A stretch of DNA of 64,000 nt from Megachile rotundata (lineage: Eukaryota; Arthropoda; Insecta; Hymenoptera; Megachilidae). Position numbers and translations under genes: made by a program. The DNA lies in assembly GCF_050947335.1 (NCBI RefSeq), contig NW_027473537.1, positions 77,501 to 141,500 of the forward strand. The letters run 5' to 3'. The notes under the pieces were generated by a model, which was given only the letters and a program-made list of their open reading frames with translations, was not told the DNA's origin and did no database searches. Each line of letters opens with the position of its first letter. The stretch's first letter is position 1. Shown piece by piece: positions 34,700 through 46,246 of the stretch.

Positions 34700-37295
34700 C
34701 GTTGCGGAGAGAACCGCAAGATCGCGGAAAAACCGCTAACCCGCAGAAGACCGCAAGTTCGCGAGAAAAACCGCGAGATCGCGCTAGACCGCGCGATCGC
34801 TTCAGCGTGCAGCGAGTAAAAACATAGCTGGAACTTGTCGGTCCCATAGAATTTCCTCTGCAGGGAGAGCCATGTGTTCGCAACAAAGCCGCTAACCCGC
34901 GAAAAACCGCGGGATCGCGACGAACCGGGAGATCACGAGAAACCACGTGATCGCGAGGAACCGCGAGATCGCAGCATCCGCAAGATCGCGATGAACCGCG
35001 CAATCGCTTCAGCATGAGATGAAAGAAGAATAGCTGGAGTTTGTCAATACCATAGGAGTCAGCCGTTGCGAGGAGAACCGCATGATTCCAGAAAAAACCG
35101 CTGACTCGCGGAAAACCGCGAGATCACGAGAAACCGCGTGACAGCAGCATCCGCGACGTTGCGGTGAACCGCGCGATCGCTTCAACGTAAAATGAGGGAG
35201 AACTTAGCTGAGATTTGTCACCATCCTAGAAATCAACCGCTGCGGGAAGATCCTTATGATCGCGGTAAAAAACCGCTGAATCGCGGAATACCGCGAAACC
35301 GCGATAACAGCAAGATCGCAGCATCCGCGAGATTGCGGTGAACTGCGCGTTCGCTTCAGCATGAAATGAAACAAGAATAGCTCAAATTTGTTAATACCAT
35401 AGAAGCCATTCGCTGCGGAGAGAGCCGCATGATCGCGGAAAACCGCTAACTCGTGAGAAAAACCGCGAGATCGCGCTGGACCGCGCGATCGCTTCAGCGT
35501 GCAGCGAGTAAAAACATAGCTGGAACTTGTCGGTCCCATAGAATTTCCTCTGCAGGGAGAGCCATGTGTTCGCAACAAAGCCGCTAACCCGCGAAAAACC
35601 GCGGGATCGCGACGAACCGGGAGATCACGAGAAACCACGTGATCGCGAGGAACCGCGAGATCGCAGCATCCGCGAGATCGCAGCATCCGCAAGATCGCGA
35701 TGAACCGCGCAATCGCTTCAGCATGAGATGAAAGAAGAATAGCTGGAGTTTGTCAATACCATAGGAGTCAGCCGTTGCGAGGAGAACCGCATGATTCCAG
35801 AAAAAACCGCTGACTCGCGGAAAACCGCGAGATCACGAGAAACCGCGTGACAGCAGCATCCGCGACGTTGCGGTGAACCGCGCGATCGCTTCAACGTAAA
35901 ATGAGGGAGAACTTAGCTGAGATTTGTCACCATCCTAGAAATCAACCGCTGCGGGAAGATCCTAATGATCGCGGTAAAAAACCGCTGACTCGCGGAATAC
36001 CGCGAAACCGCGATAACAGCAAGATCGCAGCATCCGCGAGATTGCGGTGAACTGCGCGTTCGCTTCAGCATGAAATGAAACAAGAATAGCTCAAATTTGT
36101 TAATACCATAGAAGCCATTCGCTACAGAGAGAGCCGCATGATCGCGGAAAACCGCTAACTCGCGGAAAACCGCGAGCCCGCGAGAAACCGCGAGGTCGCG
36201 GTGAACCGCGCGATCGCTCCAATGAAAGAAATAAATAACTGAGCTTTGCCAGTATCCTAGGAATCAGCCGGTGCGGAGAGATCCGCATGATCGCGGAAGG
36301 AACCGCTGCCCCGCGAGATCGCGATATCCGCGAAATCGCGAGAAGCCGCGAGATCGCAGCATCCGCGAGATCGTGGTGGACCGCGCGCTCGCTTCAGCGT
36401 GAAAGGAGGGGAAACATGGCTGAGGCTTGCCAATACTATAGAGATCATCCGCTGCGGGAGGAACCGTACGGTCGCGGAAACCGCTAACTCGCGGAAAACC
36501 GCGAGATCGCTAGAAACCGCGCGATCGCCGCATCCGCTAGATCGCGATGTGCCGCGCGATCGCTTCAGCGTGAAACGAGAGAAAACATAGCTGGGACTTG
36601 CCACTACCATAGAAATTTTCCGCTGCTGGGAGAGCCGCATGATCGCGGCAAAAACCGCTAACCCGCGGAAAACCGCTAACTCGCGAGAAACCGCGAACTC
36701 GCAGCATCCGCGAGATCGCGGTGGACCGCGCGATCGCGTCAATGAAAAAAGAGCAATGCCCTTATCGATACCTTTATCGATTCCATGAAATGTCCGCCGC
36801 GGGAAGAAGCCGCGTGGCCGCCAGAGTTCCGGGGCATTGCGGGAAACCGTCAGATCGCTCGGATCGCGAGATCGCGAGAATCGCGAGGTCGCGGGAAACC
36901 GCGAGATCGCAGCATCCGCGAAATCGCGATAACCGCGCGATCGCGTTAATGGCAAAAGTGCACATCTTTATCGATTCCATGAAAACGCCATCTCGATTGC
37001 ATGAAAACGTCCTCCGCGGGAAAAGGCCGCGTGGCCGCCAGAAATCCGATACATTGCGGAAAACCGCTGGATCGCTCGGATCGCGCGATCGCGAAGAACC
37101 GCGAGATCGCGATAAACCGCGCGGTCGCGTTAATGAAGAAAGATCTATACCTTTATCGCCCGCCGCGATAGAAGCCGCGTGGCCGCTAGAAATCCGGCAC
37201 ATTGCGGAAAACCGCGGAATCGCTCGGGTCGCGAGGTCGCGAGAAACCGCGAGGAATCGCGAAATTGCAGCATCCGCGCCATCGCGATAATTCGC
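34700..37295. repeat. GC-rich palindromic subrepeat array (CCGCGAGATCGC type)
   Basis: Monomers of roughly 170-200 bp each contain runs of ACCGCGAGATCGCGG-like 12-mers. They are punctuated by CCGCGCGATCGCTTCAGCGTGA and an AT-richer linker (AACATAGCTG...TACCATAGAA...CCGCTGCGG). A higher-order copy is visible: GAACTTGTCGGTCCCATAG recurs at 34831 and 35523, and GGAGTTTGTCAATACCATAG recurs 710 bp apart. After 36740 the linkers change to TTATCGATTCCATGAAA. Position and style suit rDNA intergenic-spacer subrepeats, although the array also directly precedes the R1-clade leader. Arg/Cys-rich ORFs here are repeat artefacts. Confidence 0.82.
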
Positions 37296-38732
37296 GCGAT
37301 CACTCTATTTGCTATGTTTTGCGTCGTTTTTATTTATTTCGGTTGATATTCCTGTGCCTTGTTCTGTTTCCAACCCTGTTTTCTTTAGTCGTGGCTATGT
37401 CCATGTTGTCTTGATTCCTGCTGCCACCGCCTGGTGTCGCTTCCTATTTAGCGCGGCGTTCACGTTGCTTTTGTGTGTTGTCGGTTTCCTTTCTTCTTCT
37501 CACCTGCCTGTCACTCCACTTTCCCCTTTGTTTGCCTTTATTTGCTTTCTACCTGCCGCGTTGTGCCAACAGGTCAAACAGCTCTCTTTCATTTCGACAA
37601 GTGTGTTGCTGTGTTCTACGCCATTTTGGCTATTCACCCCGATCTCCTACTGGTAAGCGTCCTTTTGTACTTATCTTGTTCTCATTCGCTTTTGCTTGCT
37701 TTGTCGTGTTCTAACTTATTTACTTGATTAATTTACTACTTAGTTTGCCTTATTTAATTGTCCGATTTTTCTTCCAGTTCACGCCGGTTTTACTATCCCT
37801 GCCTTTCTGCTGTTACATCCGGTATTTATGCCTGCTTTAACTTCTTTTCTTTATCTGGCTTCGTTGCTTGTTCTATTCCCGTTTAACGCTGCGTTTTACT
37901 TGTGCTTTAATTGGTTTTCCATCCATCAGTTATCATCTGGCCTAGCTAAGCTTGTTGTGCTGTTGCTGGTTTTTCTGCCACTGCTGATTGTTGCTACATC
38001 TATACATGCTTCTGCGGCCTCTTACTGCTTTCTTCTTCTACCGAATCATAGTTGTTCCTGCTGGCTGCTGTCTGGTAAGTTGTCACTGGTAAAACTATAA
38101 ACCTTAGATATCTTGCTTACTCCTGCCTATTGGTTTGTATTATTTGTGCCCATTAGACTCTGCCCGCTGGGCATTATTATATGCGTGTATATGTGTATAT
38201 CCCTGCCCTGTTTGTTCTTCCTGTTCCCTTCCTTACTTCCTTACCTAGATTTCTCCTTCTACATTGCTGTTGTTCTTATAGGCATTTCCTCACTGCTTTG
38301 TTGCTGTTCCCTCCTATCCTTAGCTTCATTCCACTTACCTTAACTTCTCGTCTGCCTCTACTTGTTCCTCTAGTCCCTCCTATGTTTCTTGTTTGGTTGT
38401 TCTCCTCTGTTGTTTATTTGCTGATCTAATTCTGTTTGCTTTTATTTCAGGTTACCTTGCTCTGTTACGGCTTGTTAGCTGTGTTCACCTTTCCTACTAC
38501 ATTTTGCGAGGACTGTTGCCTATTTGATTGCTTCATTCTTTCCTAGTTGGTGTTTTATATTGGCCTATTTGTTCTCATTTCATAGCCCGTTTCGCTTTTC
38601 CAGCGTATTGGTAAGTGTTTCATCTGTCATTTTCTTTAACCTAATTTGCTATTAAGTCATGCATTGAATGCATTATTTTGACTGGTTTTTATTGTTTGTT
38701 TCCTTCTTTCAGGTGTTCATCGTCTCTGCACC
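37296..38732 (+). other. T-rich leader of the R1-clade element with three intron-like segments
   Basis: The pyrimidine-rich plus strand holds ordered donor/acceptor pairs: GTAAGC 37653 with TTCTTCCAG ending 37777; GTAAGT 38075 with TTTTATTTCAG ending 38450 (branch-like CTGAT upstream); GTAAGT 38611 with CTTCTTTCAG ending 38712. The last acceptor is 20 nt before the ATG at 38733. No ORF1/gag-like protein was recognised. Splicing is inference. Confidence 0.45.
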
Positions 38733-40004
38733 ATGCCCTCTCCTGTCTCTGTTCTTCAGTTAAACCTCAATAACTGTCGTCTCGCTCAGGATCTTCTGTG
38801 CCAGACAGCGAGCGAGCGTTGCGCGGATTTTGTCTGTGTTTGTGAGCCGTATGAGATCAGGAGCGAGTGGCATGTGAGCTTGGATTCCAAATGCGCAGTG
38901 CGGTTTCGTCCTTATTCTTCTTCTGACTTTGGTGTTGTACATTGTTCCAGTCGCGGTGATGGCTTCCTTATCGTGGAAACTCGTGACTTTTGTATAGGAT
39001 CGTGTTACCTTTCCCCAAATCTTTCATCCTCAGCTCTCAGCCACATTCTGGCCACTTTGTCGTCCTGTGTTCTTCGATCTTCTAAGCCATTCATGCTCTG
39101 CGGTGACTTTAATGCTCGTTCTCCTGCGTGGGGCTCCGAATCTCTAGATTCTCTTATGTGTTGATCCCGTTTGTAGTGACGGAGGCCCTTCCTTTCATCG
39201 CGGTGCCTATTCTTCTAGGATAGATATTGCTGTTTGTTCTGCAGTCTTATTGTCTCGCTTGGCTCGATCTACCGTGCTTCCTGATTTTACTGGTTCCGAC
39301 CACTCTTTTTTATGTCATAGCTTTTCTGTTTCCTCCCCTGCTCTTACTCCTTTTGATTCTTCATCTTCCTCATCTGATTTTTCCTGGCTGCCTCGTTCAG
39401 GTCCCATCGACCTTGATGCATGGTTTGAGTCTCTCTCATCCTCTCCTTTTTGCTCGCGTGACTTCTCAAGCTCCTCTCAGTTCTTCTCGCGCGCTGAGAT
39501 TGATGCTGAGCTGGCTTCCCTCCAGTCTCTCTTTGACTCGTCGCGCCCTTCACTCCCTTTGCGCCCTAAAAAGCGTCGCGACGCTCCTTGGTGGTGTGAA
39601 GAGCTGTCCATTCTGCGTCGTGAAACCCGTAAGGCCAATGATTTGTATCGCTATACTCTCTCGCGCGATCCTGCCCTCGCTTCCGAACTTGCTCTCCCTG
39701 CCTATCTTTTGGCTCGTCGCACTTTCCGTTCTCTGTTGCGCCGCCGAAAAAACGAATGTTTCCAAGAAATGGTTGGCGAGGTTCGGTCTGACGTATGGGG
39801 CCGTCCGTACAAATCCATGATGAAAAATCACGCGGTAACCAGCCTCCGGTGTCCCTTAACCGCGAGGAGTTTCGCCTTGCGATGCAGTCTCTCTTTGTCT
39901 GTGTGCCCGATTCCGCTCAGATTCTGGGTTCTTCGTCTACCTCTTCTTTTTCCTCCTCCGCTTCTGAGGCCCTCGCCTCACCTGCTATAATCGCCGGACT
40001 TCGT

Positions 40005-40645
40005 CTGGCGGGTCTTTATTTTACAGTCTTCTGCCGTCTCAGCCGGTATGCCGGGTTCGGTCCCGGGGTACGCAAACTTAGTGACTAAACGCGGCTTATA
40101 ACTAGACGGCGGACGGACACAACCGCGGAAACGCACGGAACGCGATTCGCAGGACGCGGATACGCAAACGCTCTTACTAACTATGGTTAACAATTTCTGC
40201 TGGGGAAGGAGGAGAGTCAGGACCAGGAGTTGGACCTTTTGCCTCTGATTCGGGTCCGACGCTACGTTAAGCCCTGCGCCGTCCCCAGACAGGAGACCGT
40301 TGGTCCGAGTGCACGTTGCTAGTGACCCTCGGCGGTCGGGATGCCTCCGTCTCGCGGCGTAGCCAGGCGTTGTAAGGCTGGGAATACGGAGTCGGGCGTA
40401 CGGCCTGAGGACGATCGTATACGTCCTGCCCCAGGTCGCTTTCCGTCGGAGGAGAGTAAAAGGAGGTATACAAAAATCGTGGAGAGAGCCGCACGGTGAC
40501 GATTCGGTGAGCGGTCGGTGCTCGTACAATCGGTTCGGCGGTTGCTCTCTGCCAAATCGGCGCGCGGCTCGGTCTTATATCTGCCGAGGGTGCCGATTCT
40601 ACCGCGAGAACCGCGGTCGCGGCTAGACGCCTTCTATCGGTAGCC
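40005..40645 (-). mobile_element. LTR-like insertion inside the R1-clade element
   Basis: It interrupts the region between the endonuclease and RT domains and has no R1-like coding. On the minus strand it shows a TATA-like AGATATAAGACC (near 40575) and, about 555 nt later, AATAAA (40015-40020), as in a solo LTR. TATA flanks both sides (near 39986 and 40703), but clean TG...CA ends were not found, so the edges are approximate. Confidence 0.4.
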
Positions 40646-41740
40646 AGTTGTGGCAGCGTTCACGCCTGATAGTAGGCAACCGCCTACTAACGCGTTATAC
40701 TGTTTCTGCCCTTGTTACGTCTAATCCTATCTCCGCCGTTGCTCTTTCTTCTCATTTTCCTCCTGCTCCCTCCTTAGGGTCGTCTGTTTCTCTACGCTCC
40801 GCATTGCCTCCTTCTTTAGCCCATAATTCCTTTATTAATCCTGATGGATCCGATATTCCTATCTGTCCTCTGACCGTAGCTTACTCTTTGGCTCGTATCG
40901 GCCCCAAGAAGGCCCCAGGTCCTGATGGCATGACCGGTGAGGTCATACGAGTCATTGGTAGAGTGGCCCTTAACTGGCTAACTAAGCTTTTTAACTCCTG
41001 TTACTCCCAGGGTTATTTTCCTTCCGCCTGGAAGAATGGTCGCTTGGTGTTGATACCCAAGGCCAATAAGCCTTATACCTCTCTTGGTGATTTTCGTCCT
41101 CTTTATATGTTACCCCACCTGAGTAAAAGTTTCGAGTATTGCATCCGAGAACGTCTCCTGGAGGCGGTTCGCGTTTCCGGTGGCTTTTCCCCCCGTCAAT
41201 TCGGTTTTCTGTCAGGTCGTTCTACCATGCAGGCGATGCGCGTGGTTACCTCTGAATGGGATCGCGCTCGCTCCTCCAATTATCACTGCCTTCTTGTGAC
41301 ATTGGACGTAAAAAATGCTTTCAATACTTTGAAATGGGAAAATATACTCCACGCTGCCGTGTCGCGAAGTTTCCCACCTTCCCTCATTCGTATTCCTAGT
41401 AGTTACCTTTCGAATCGTCAGGTTGGTACCTTCCTTTTTGATGGCAGCTGGATCGAAGTACCAGTTTCCGCTGGTGTTCCCCAAGGTTCCGTCCTTGGTC
41501 CACTTTTATGGATTTTAGCCTACGATGGCGTGTTGGATCTTGTCCTCCCGAGTGGTGCTATTACTGTCGGTTTTGCCGATGACATGGCTTTCGTACTTGT
41601 TGCTCGCTCCTTGTCCCGTCTTCGCTCCCTTGCTGAGGAGTGTCTCCGTGTTCTAGATAGCTGGTATAATTCTCAAGGCTTAGTCATAGCCACTCACAAG
41701 ACCGAAGCCATTCTTCTGACCGGTCGCCGTGTTCCGCAAG

Positions 41741-41980
41741 AGTGATGCGCATTTGGACGCCGACCGATTGGACGCGTCCCGATTGGACGGTCCCGATTCG
41801 ACGCGTTCCAATTCAAAGCGGTGCCGATTGGACGCGTTCCAATTCGAAGCAGGGCTTATAGAACATAACCTAACCAAATTTAACAGCTTCGAATTGGGAC
41901 GCGTCCAATAGGCACCGCTTCGAATTGGAACGCGTCGAATCGGGACCGTCCAATCGGTCGGCGTCCAAGTGGGACACCCC
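41741..41980. mobile_element. Foldback MITE in the R1-clade ORF, with 10-bp target duplication
   Basis: 240 bp made of two inverted arms of about 100 bp. TTGGACGCCGACCGATTGGA on the left is matched by its inverse complement at the right end, with further GATTCGACGCGTTCCAATTC units inside. It is flanked by GTTCCGCAAG (41731-41740) and GTTCCTCAAG (41981-41990), one mismatch apart. The R1 reading resumes right after it. A 9-10 bp duplication suits Mutator-like elements (inference). Confidence 0.87.
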
Positions 41981-42890
41981 CGTTCCTCAAGGTTTGTCCA
42001 TGGTTCATGGCTCGAGTGCCCTTCATACCTCCCCTTTCGTGCGTTATCTCGGCGTCCTTTTCGGCAATAGTCGCCTTTATCATCACCACGTCGACAAGGT
42101 TTGTACCAAGGCCTTGGCTGTTGTTAAACGCTTATCCTGTCTTCTCCCGAACCTCCGTGGGTGTGGTTACACCGGCCGTATATTGTACTACCGTGTTGTC
42201 GAATCAATTGTCCTCTATGCTGCTCCAGTTTGGTTCGAGGCTGTCAGCTTTTGACGCATTCTTTCCCGCCTGCATTCGACCCAACGCGTCGGCCTCCTTC
42301 GAGTCTATCGTGCTTATCGTACCGTATCTACCTCTGTCTTGTGTGTCCTATCCGGCTGTACTCCTTGGGAGCTTCTTGTCCATCTCCGTACTGCTTATTT
42401 TCATATTGATCCTTTCGCTGATAGCTTGGATGTTTCTCGTGCCATCGATCTTCTCGCTCGACGCGACTGGCAGTCATCTTGGGACACTTGTCCTACTGGC
42501 GATTGGACTCGCCGTCTTATTCCCGACCTTAATTTCTGGATCACGTCCGGTGGTCCCCGCTTTTTGTCTTTCCATCTTACTCAGGTTCTGATAGGTCACG
42601 GCTGTTACGCCAGTTATCTTTGTCGCATCAATCGTATTTCATCTCCTATCTGCTGGTTTTGTCCAGCTGAGGTTGAAGACGACGCTTATCACACCCTCTT
42701 TTCCTGTTCGTGCTGGGAGCCGGAGCGTTCGGCTTTGTATGCTGCTGTAGGTCCTCTTACTCCCCTGAACTTTGTGTCCGTGCTCCTTGGCGAGGAAAGT
42801 CATCGCCATGCTATTTTGCATTTTGTTAAATTGGTTATGTTAATGAAGGAGGAAGTACGACGCAACTTGGAAGGTGTTCCTTCCCGCTAG

Positions 42891-43960
42891 TGCTATTTGC
42901 CGCAGCTTTAGTAGGGTTTGTGTTTATTTATGTGTTTTATGGTTTCTGTGCGTGTTTATCTGCCTTTGTGCATGCTGTGCTCGTTGTGTGTGTGTTGACT
43001 ATACTCTTGGTTGTACTTTGTTCTATCGTGCTTTGCTTGTTTGCCTCCTCTGTTTGCTGTCCTGCTTTTCCTTGCATTTCGAAGCTTCACTTGCCCCTCG
43101 GCTTGTTATTCATTGGTGATCTCAAGACATGCTCGCTGTTCTGCCTATGTTCCATGCTCAGCATCTTATGGCCAGATCCATGCTCCGCATCTTATCACCA
43201 GGCCAATATGCTCAATGTTGCTGTCTTCTTGCCCTGTTTTCTGCTGTCCTATTCATTCTAATGTGCTAACCTGACTTACCCATTTCAACTTTCCACGTTT
43301 GAGCAAGTATCTTGCGTCTTAAGTTAAGTAATCATATTGCACTTGCTTACCTGTTATCTTACTTATTATTGTTTCACGTCTAACCTATTTTAACTCTTGT
43401 TTGTTTGTTCCAGCTGTCTTACTTCAGTTTCTTCGGTATTGCTTGCTGCTCAATTCCTACCTCATCGTCTGCATCTTCTTGCCATCATCTGAGGGCTCCG
43501 TGCATTCCTCCTTGTTCGCATCAACGTACCTTAAGCGCTTTTTCCACCTCTCGACCGCCGTCGCCTTCGCCTCTCCTGCTATCTTTTCCTGCCCATTTCT
43601 TGTAAAAATACGCCTTTACTTCTGTAATTTAAATTGCTTATCAATCTTATTCCGTCTACTTTCCGTTTATCTGCACTAGGTGAAAGGCAATCAGTTCAGT
43701 TGTGCTGATATCATGCATCTACCCCGCGTGTAACTAAGCTCTTGTATGTGCTCATGCCAATGTATACCAGTGTATTCTACTCATGCAATAGCTCTTGTTC
43801 ATGCCATTCCTTCCTTCCCCATGATATCCGAACCCTCCCGTTTCGTGCTCTTCCTTATCTCTACTATTCGTTCCGTCGTTATGTTTAAGTTGAGGCTCAC
43901 GTTGAGTTTGTTCACCGCGCCTGCTTGAGTTTCAGGTTTTCCTTGCTACGTTGTGCAGAT
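42891..43960 (+). other. Probable 3' flank or 3' UTR of the R1-clade element, T/C-rich
   Basis: Pyrimidine-rich sequence without a recognisable protein. The translated Leu/Cys/Val-rich frames are compositional. No poly(A) end was identified, so the 3' end of the element is not placed. Confidence 0.4.
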
Positions 43961-44080
43961 TTTAAATTTAGTTTAATTAAATTAAATTTAGTATCTTGAG
44001 TTAATTATTGTCTGAGCGTTAGCGAAGACTATAAGATGAAAAATGTAGGGAAATTACCCACGCTAGGGCCAAAACTACTG

Positions 44081-44160
44081 GACCAATCTCAACCAAATTT
44101 TGAACTTAGCATCCTCATGGCATGGGGCATTGCAGATGAAAATTTGGTTGAGATTGGCCC
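44081..44160. repeat. Hairpin: 20-bp inverted repeat with a ~37-nt loop
   Basis: CCAATCTCAACCAAATTTT (from 44083) and its inverse complement AAAATTTGGTTGAGATTGG (ending 44157) can form a nearly perfect stem of pre-miRNA-like size. It may equally be the core of the surrounding MITE-like segment. Confidence 0.7.
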
Positions 44161-45284
44161 ACTTTAATCCACTTTTTTACCTTGCAATCTTGAAACCATT
44201 TACACGAGAGCGACTTGACAATATTCAAAGGAAACCATCCGTTGTTGAAAGGAGAAGATTTATGGCATCAAGAGATTTGTAGTTTTTAAATACATCCTAC
44301 TTTGAATAGAAGTTGTAAATTATCTTTTCATATTGTTTTCCGCATAAATTGCTTGAATTGATTCCTTAATTTTCACATATCAAAAATTTCATCCACAAAA
44401 ATAAAAAAATTTTAAAACTTAATACAATTGACATAATTTACATGAAGCATAATCGATAAAATAAACAAACTAAATATTATCAAAGTTATAGAAGTTTTTA
44501 ACAGCATAAAATGAAAAAAAAACTCGAGGCTAATGCTATTTATATCTTTTCAAATCATAGAATGAACGATTGATTTTTATTGGTGTAGCACAATCAATCT
44601 ATATGCGCACGCTCAGACTTCACTGTTATCAACAGTAGTCTAGTTTAATTTAGATTTAAGCTTGCTTTAAATTTAATTTTAATTAAATTTAGTATCTTGA
44701 GTTAATTTTAATTTAATTTAATTTAGATTCAAGCTAGATCGCTTACTTAGCGTTAAGTTTATTTATTAACCTATTCGTTTATGCCTTCGATTTAAATTAC
44801 TTTACTTGTTTAAACTTGCTTGACTTAATTTAGTTGATCGTTCACCTAACTTTAACCCTCTTGCGCTAGGGCCTAAGATTCCTTATTTCACTTTAGATAC
44901 TATAATTATCTTGCGACTACGGTTAATAATTAAGTTTTAATTTTAGTAGTTAAGTTTATCCTTTAGGTCTCTCGACGATTAACGTGTTTTAGTGATTTTG
45001 GATGTTAAGGTGTTTTAGTGTTCTGTTTTCTGTTTTGGTGTTTTAGGTGTTTTGTATTGTTGCTCTTTAGTGATTTAGTGGTTTAGTGGTTTAGAAGCTT
45101 GTCCCGCTTTGCCATGTTACCCCCATTTTGGTTGCTCCTGCTTGCGCGGTTTACTCTTGTTTAGTTTTGCTTAATTTAATTTAATTTAATTTAATTTATT
45201 GGTTAATTGCTAGGTGGATTTTCGCTTGTTTCCTGCCGCCGTCAGAATTGCACTGCCACCTTTGGGTTAAATTAAATTTAAATT

Positions 45285-45355
45285 AATTTAAAATTTAAAA
45301 TTTAAAATTTAAAATTTAAAATTTAAAATTTAAAATTTTAAAATTTTTTAAATTT
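45285..45355. repeat. (AAAATTT)n tandem repeat
   Basis: About eight consecutive 7-bp units of AAAATTT within A/T-rich DNA. The unit is nearly self-complementary. Confidence 0.85.
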
Positions 45356-46246
45356 AGGATTACTTCGTTTAAGTTTAAGTTTGTTTGTAGTTTACGTTCA
45401 ACTACTTTAGTTTGCTGCTTGCTTAATTCTAGTTCCTCTAATTTAGCTATTTTATCTACTTTATCTAATTTATCCAACTTCATCTTAATTTAGCTCGATT
45501 CGATTTGTTAGCTCCGTTCAGCTTAGCTTAATTCAGATAATTAAATTGCTAATTCACTTAATTTACTTTACTTTCATTTAACTTATTGAATTTTAATTTA
45601 TTTAATTTCATTTACTTCGATTTTAATTTAATTTAATGTATTGTATTTAGTTTAGTTTAGCGTGTGTGTTGGTGTTTACAGCTTAGCTTCTGTGCTTTAT
45701 ATTTGGATTGGACTTTGGTTTTAGGATTTCATTTGGTTTGGGTTTTCATTCGGGCTTTTAGTTCTGATCATTATTGCTATTTTAATAAGGTTATCTTTGC
45801 TTATTATTTCTACGATATTTACATCAGTACAAAACAGTAGGGTTTGTCTTGCCTTAAATTAAGCCTCTCTCCAATATACCTTATATTAAGTTTATCAACT
45901 AGGTTTGTGTTATCTATTAACTGCTAATTCTTACATTGAGTTCTTATTTGCTATGTACAGTCCCGTATTATATATTTCCTACATGTTTCTTATCCCTAGT
46001 TTCTGATCACTCATTGTTAATTACATTCTGTTTACACTTATTCTTACGTGGATTAGATACATGCGTTTATACTAGCTTAATTTAATTTATTTAAATATAA
46101 ATATAAATATGAATTGATATACGGATTGTTATATTGTTGGTTCGCTTTTCACTTCCGTCTACCAGGGGTCCTCACTCGTACCCGGTTTGACTTGCCAATC
46201 TGCTCCGGCTTCAATATTGTCCTTTCTCCCTTGATTCCCAACTCGT

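Larger units (their letters stand above)
38733..42890 (+). pseudogene. R1-clade non-LTR retrotransposon ORF2 (endonuclease, RT, CCHC), broken
   Basis: The protein nicks DNA with an AP-like endonuclease and copies its RNA by reverse transcription. It starts at ATG 38733 (MPSPVSVLQLNLNNCR), with endonuclease motifs LNLNNC, CEPY and CGDFNARSPAWGS. The frame breaks near 39165 with part of the domain lost, then resumes with SRIDIAV and GSDHSFL (to about 39830). Another shift and an insertion of about 640 bp (40005-40645) follow. RT runs 40780-41740: APGPDGMTGEVI, KNGRLVLIPKANKP, motif A TLDVKNAFNTL, motif B GVPQGSVLGPLLW, motif C GFADDMAFV. A MITE splits the thumb at 41741-41980; RYLGVLFGNSRLYHHHVDK continues to 42254. 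After another shift the C-terminus (42339-42890) carries a CX2CX9HX4C finger (CWFCPAEVEDDAYHTLFSC). Catalytic RT Asp residues are intact, unlike the R2 and BEL copies. The insertion target of this family is unknown here; it is not in the 28S. Confidence 0.9.
43961..46240. other. A/T-rich low-complexity region
   Basis: Dominated by TTTAATT, TTTAGT and TTAATTTAATT words. AAATTTAGTATCTTGAGTTAA occurs near 43985 and near 44683 (a shared 20-mer), bracketing a segment (about 44008-44617) whose edges share the short inverted word GTCTGAGCGT, perhaps a MITE. No gene is supported. Confidence 0.6.

Noticed and set aside
34695..37290. Repetitive Arg/Cys/Ser-rich frames (SRGCCDLAV-type repeats), superficially like a tandem-repeat protein
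   Set aside because: They are translations of the CCGCGAGATCGC DNA repeats; several frames are open at once and monomer lengths vary out of frame.
37309..38429. Hydrophobic Leu/Phe/Cys-rich frames that resemble membrane proteins
   Set aside because: T-rich DNA gives Phe/Leu/Ser/Cys in several frames at once; the frames are interrupted and lack topology or motifs.
42874..43679. Possible membrane proteins downstream of the R1-clade ORF
   Set aside because: Same compositional artefact in pyrimidine-rich DNA, with overlapping frames.
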